This document shows positions 62,107 to 64,000 of a stretch of DNA of 64,000 nucleotides, piece by piece. The translations under genes and the position numbers were made by a program. A model generated the notes under the pieces. That model did no database searches. It saw nothing but the letters and a program-made list of their open reading frames with translations, and was not told where the DNA came from. Positions within the stretch are counted from its first letter, which is position 1. The number at the start of each line of letters is the position of its first letter. The stretch is taken from NCBI GenBank assembly GCA_943372645.1, contig CALRZN010000002.1, positions 62,001 through 126,000 on the forward strand, given 5' to 3'. The stretch comes from VBWE01 sp943372645 (GTDB lineage: Bacteria > Bacteroidota > Bacteroidia > Palsa-965).

Positions 62107-64000
62107 ATGAAAAAAAAGCTGATTACACTCTTCTCGCTGCTGGCCTTGGGCACAGGTCTTCTCCATGCACAAACCGGGGTCTGGTATTTCGGAAACGGTG
62201 GCGGATTACAGTTTACAAACACTGGCACTAATCCGATTGCAGGTTCGCCGATCAATACCAGTGAAGGTTGCGCAGGCGTTGTAGATGCGCTGAACAATGT
62301 AGAGTTTTATACAGACGGTGCGAATATCTGGAACGGAAACCATGTTAACCAGTCGGGAACGGCAGGCACACTTGCCGGTACGATATCTTCATCGCAAACT
62401 GCGCTGATTATTCCTGTTCCGGATCAGACCTGTAACAACTTTTTCATTTTCACCACGCAATCGGTTGAGAATAACTATGGTGTTGCCGGTGTAAGTGACG
62501 GGCTGCGGGTTTCCCTGGCCACTGTTACCGGAACAGCACCAAGCACTACAGTTACAATTACTACTGCAAACCGGAACCAGCTGATCAATACCGGGGGCGC
62601 CCTGATGTCGGAACGCCTTACCGCAGTGAGTGATGGTAACGGCGGTTATTGGGTACTTGCGCACGGGTGCGGAACCTATGGCGCGGCTTCATTCGGTACA
62701 CCATTGAATACACTTGGCGAAGGCAATTTTTACCGCGTACACGTAACAAACACTACAACAACAATTGGATCGCTCACGGCAACAGCCATCAATTTCCCGG
62801 CCAGCACTCACCGATCCTGCATCCATCCGTATTTAACAACGAACGGATCAAGCAATATTTTTTATACACAGGGACAGATGAAGCTGAGTGCTGACGGTCG
62901 CCGTCTTGCAGTTGCAATGGGTATGCTGCGCGAGGTTCAGTTATATGACTTCAACCAGTCAACGGGTGCCATCACCAACCAGGTATTAATTACCAATTTT
63001 GCCGGGACGGAAGCAACGGTTTACGGCGTGGAGTTTTCTCCAAATGGCGATATGCTTTATGTAGCAACAACATACGCCGGCTCTACGAAAAACGTTTACC
63101 AGTTCGATCTTCTTACAAATGTTCGCACAACACTTGCCACATCTACTACGAACTATAATTTCGGTCACCTGCAGCTCGGCCCCGATCAGCGTATTTACGT
63201 TGCACGTCAGCCGAATAATACAACCACCGTTCTTGACGTTATCCAGAGTCCGAATACGTCTGGTACGGGCTGTACTTATGTTTCGGGAGGAGTAACCATT
63301 GCAGGTCAGTGCCGCCTTGGCCTTCCTACGGTGCTTGTAAACAACCCCTGCGAAGGAAACGGAGGCCCGACAGGGTGTGTGTGCAATTCATCAGCAACCA
63401 TTACCGGCTCAACTCTGCTTAAAGACGGAACAGGAACAGCAACCCTCGCGCTCAACAGCGGAACAATGCTCGTCCGCCGTTTAAAAATTACGCTCGTAAA
63501 CTTTACGCAGTCCGTAACTCCTGAATGCCTGAAATGTGAAATGAATGCCGCTTCGCAATTCGGTACAATCACTAACACCCCGGTTGTAAACACGGTTACC
63601 GGCGTGCTTGCTCCTGCCACCACCAATGGTGTTGCATCGTGGTCGAAACAGATTTCGTGGACACTCACAACGCCTGCTGTTGTAAACGGAAGCGTTACGC
63701 TCAACCTCCGTTTCCCGGGCGTGTTAAACCTGAGCTGTTGCGCAAACAAAGTAGATTACTGCTTCAACGTGGAATACATTGATGCCGACTGCAATATTTG
63801 TGAAAACACCACCTGCACCAGCACCGGATCGCCGCAGGCGCTTAAGCTGAACGACGAACAACCGGCAAACGAAATGGTAATTCCTTCGGCTCCTGCTGTT
63901 AAACCGGAAACCGGCAACAAAAACGACATCATGCAGCTGTTCCCGAATCCGACCGGCGGCAACGTAACCGTTGAACTGGCTGCTTCTGATCTCGGCGGAA
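62107..64000 (+). CDS. Secreted propeller-like T9SS protein, paralogue B (partial)
   Basis: Open from ATG 62107 to the window end, 631 codons. Signal peptide MKKKLITLFSLLALGTGLLHAQ; the first 420 or so residues match paralogue A (WYFGNGGGLQF, YTDGANIWNGNHV). It then adds a Cys-containing beta module (about 420-570; CVCNSSATITG, LSCCANKVDYCFNVEY, CNICENTTC) absent in A, and begins a T9SS domain (LFPNPTGGNVTVEL) at about 610. The stop lies outside the window. Confidence 0.85.
   Translation, partial: MKKKLITLFSLLALGTGLLHAQTGVWYFGNGGGLQFTNTGTNPIAGSPINTSEGCAGVVDALNNVEFYTDGANIWNGNHVNQSGTAGTLAGTISSSQTALIIPVPDQTCNNFFIFTTQSVENNYGVAGVSDGLRVSLATVTGTAPSTTVTITTANRNQLINTGGALMSERLTAVSDGNGGYWVLAHGCGTYGAASFGTPLNTLGEGNFYRVHVTNTTTTIGSLTATAINFPASTHRSCIHPYLTTNGSSNIFYTQGQMKLSADGRRLAVAMGMLREVQLYDFNQSTGAITNQVLITNFAGTEATVYGVEFSPNGDMLYVATTYAGSTKNVYQFDLLTNVRTTLATSTTNYNFGHLQLGPDQRIYVARQPNNTTTVLDVIQSPNTSGTGCTYVSGGVTIAGQCRLGLPTVLVNNPCEGNGGPTGCVCNSSATITGSTLLKDGTGTATLALNSGTMLVRRLKITLVNFTQSVTPECLKCEMNAASQFGTITNTPVVNTVTGVLAPATTNGVASWSKQISWTLTTPAVVNGSVTLNLRFPGVLNLSCCANKVDYCFNVEYIDADCNICENTTCTSTGSPQALKLNDEQPANEMVIPSAPAVKPETGNKNDIMQLFPNPTGGNVTVELAASDLGG

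Overview
This window looks like chromosomal DNA of a Bacteroidota bacterium, possibly Flavobacteriales or Chitinophagales; I cannot place it more finely. The signs are six proteins with type IX secretion (T9SS) C-terminal sorting domains, Bacteroidota-restricted families (IPExxxVDY, DUF4292, DUF4476, DUF3494-T9SS fusions), and many promoters with the Bacteroidota -7 element TAnnTTTG. Base composition is near 50% G+C. Nearly all of it is dense coding sequence. I see no prophage, insertion sequence or CRISPR array.

Layout. 0-3.6 kb: an operon with an orphan seven-helix membrane protein, a sensor kinase without a sensor domain and a NarL-type regulator, then an unknown gene. 3.6-9.6 kb: a MarR-controlled RND efflux operon with a palindromic operator on its promoter. 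9.7-13.7 kb: a TPR-adenylate cyclase, the ribosome-rescue factor prfH behind an unusual structured leader, and a secreted cyclophilin. 13.9-18 kb: M42 peptidase, pyruvate kinase and a porin. 18.1-24.5 kb: a complete cyanophycin module (isoaspartyl peptidase, cyanophycinase, cyanophycin synthetase) with glnS between. 24.7-30.6 kb: a 33-residue membrane protein, a methyltransferase, two tandem CAP-domain proteins, a beta-barrel and a triple-DUF4476 protein. 30.8-34 kb: nth, an SDR and a two-domain ice-binding-like T9SS protein.

34.1-34.9 kb holds the most unusual structure. An intact tRNA-Ala(GGC) is followed by four degenerate tRNA-derived copies whose anticodon arm is replaced by other palindromes. 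A small GIY-YIG nuclease gene sits among them and ends inside one copy. This looks like an uncharacterised tRNA-associated mobile element.

35-38.2 kb: small stress and regulatory genes, including an HxlR repressor with a palindromic operator. 38.4-45.4 kb: one long envelope operon (flippase, dut, nucleotidyltransferase, TPR lipoprotein, DUF4292, EnvC-like). 45.5-50 kb: a polyphosphate module (SixA-like, ppk1, ppx) and plsC. 50-53.9 kb: a phosphatase flanked by a duplicated plsC 3' end, a ClC channel and threonine synthase. 53.9-64 kb: T9SS-exported proteins, a TMTC-like TPR membrane protein and an S1/P1 nuclease; the last gene runs off the window.

Two storage polymers (cyanophycin for N, polyphosphate for P) have their synthesis and breakdown genes here. 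Four intergenic palindromes built from 7-nt tandem units recur across the window.
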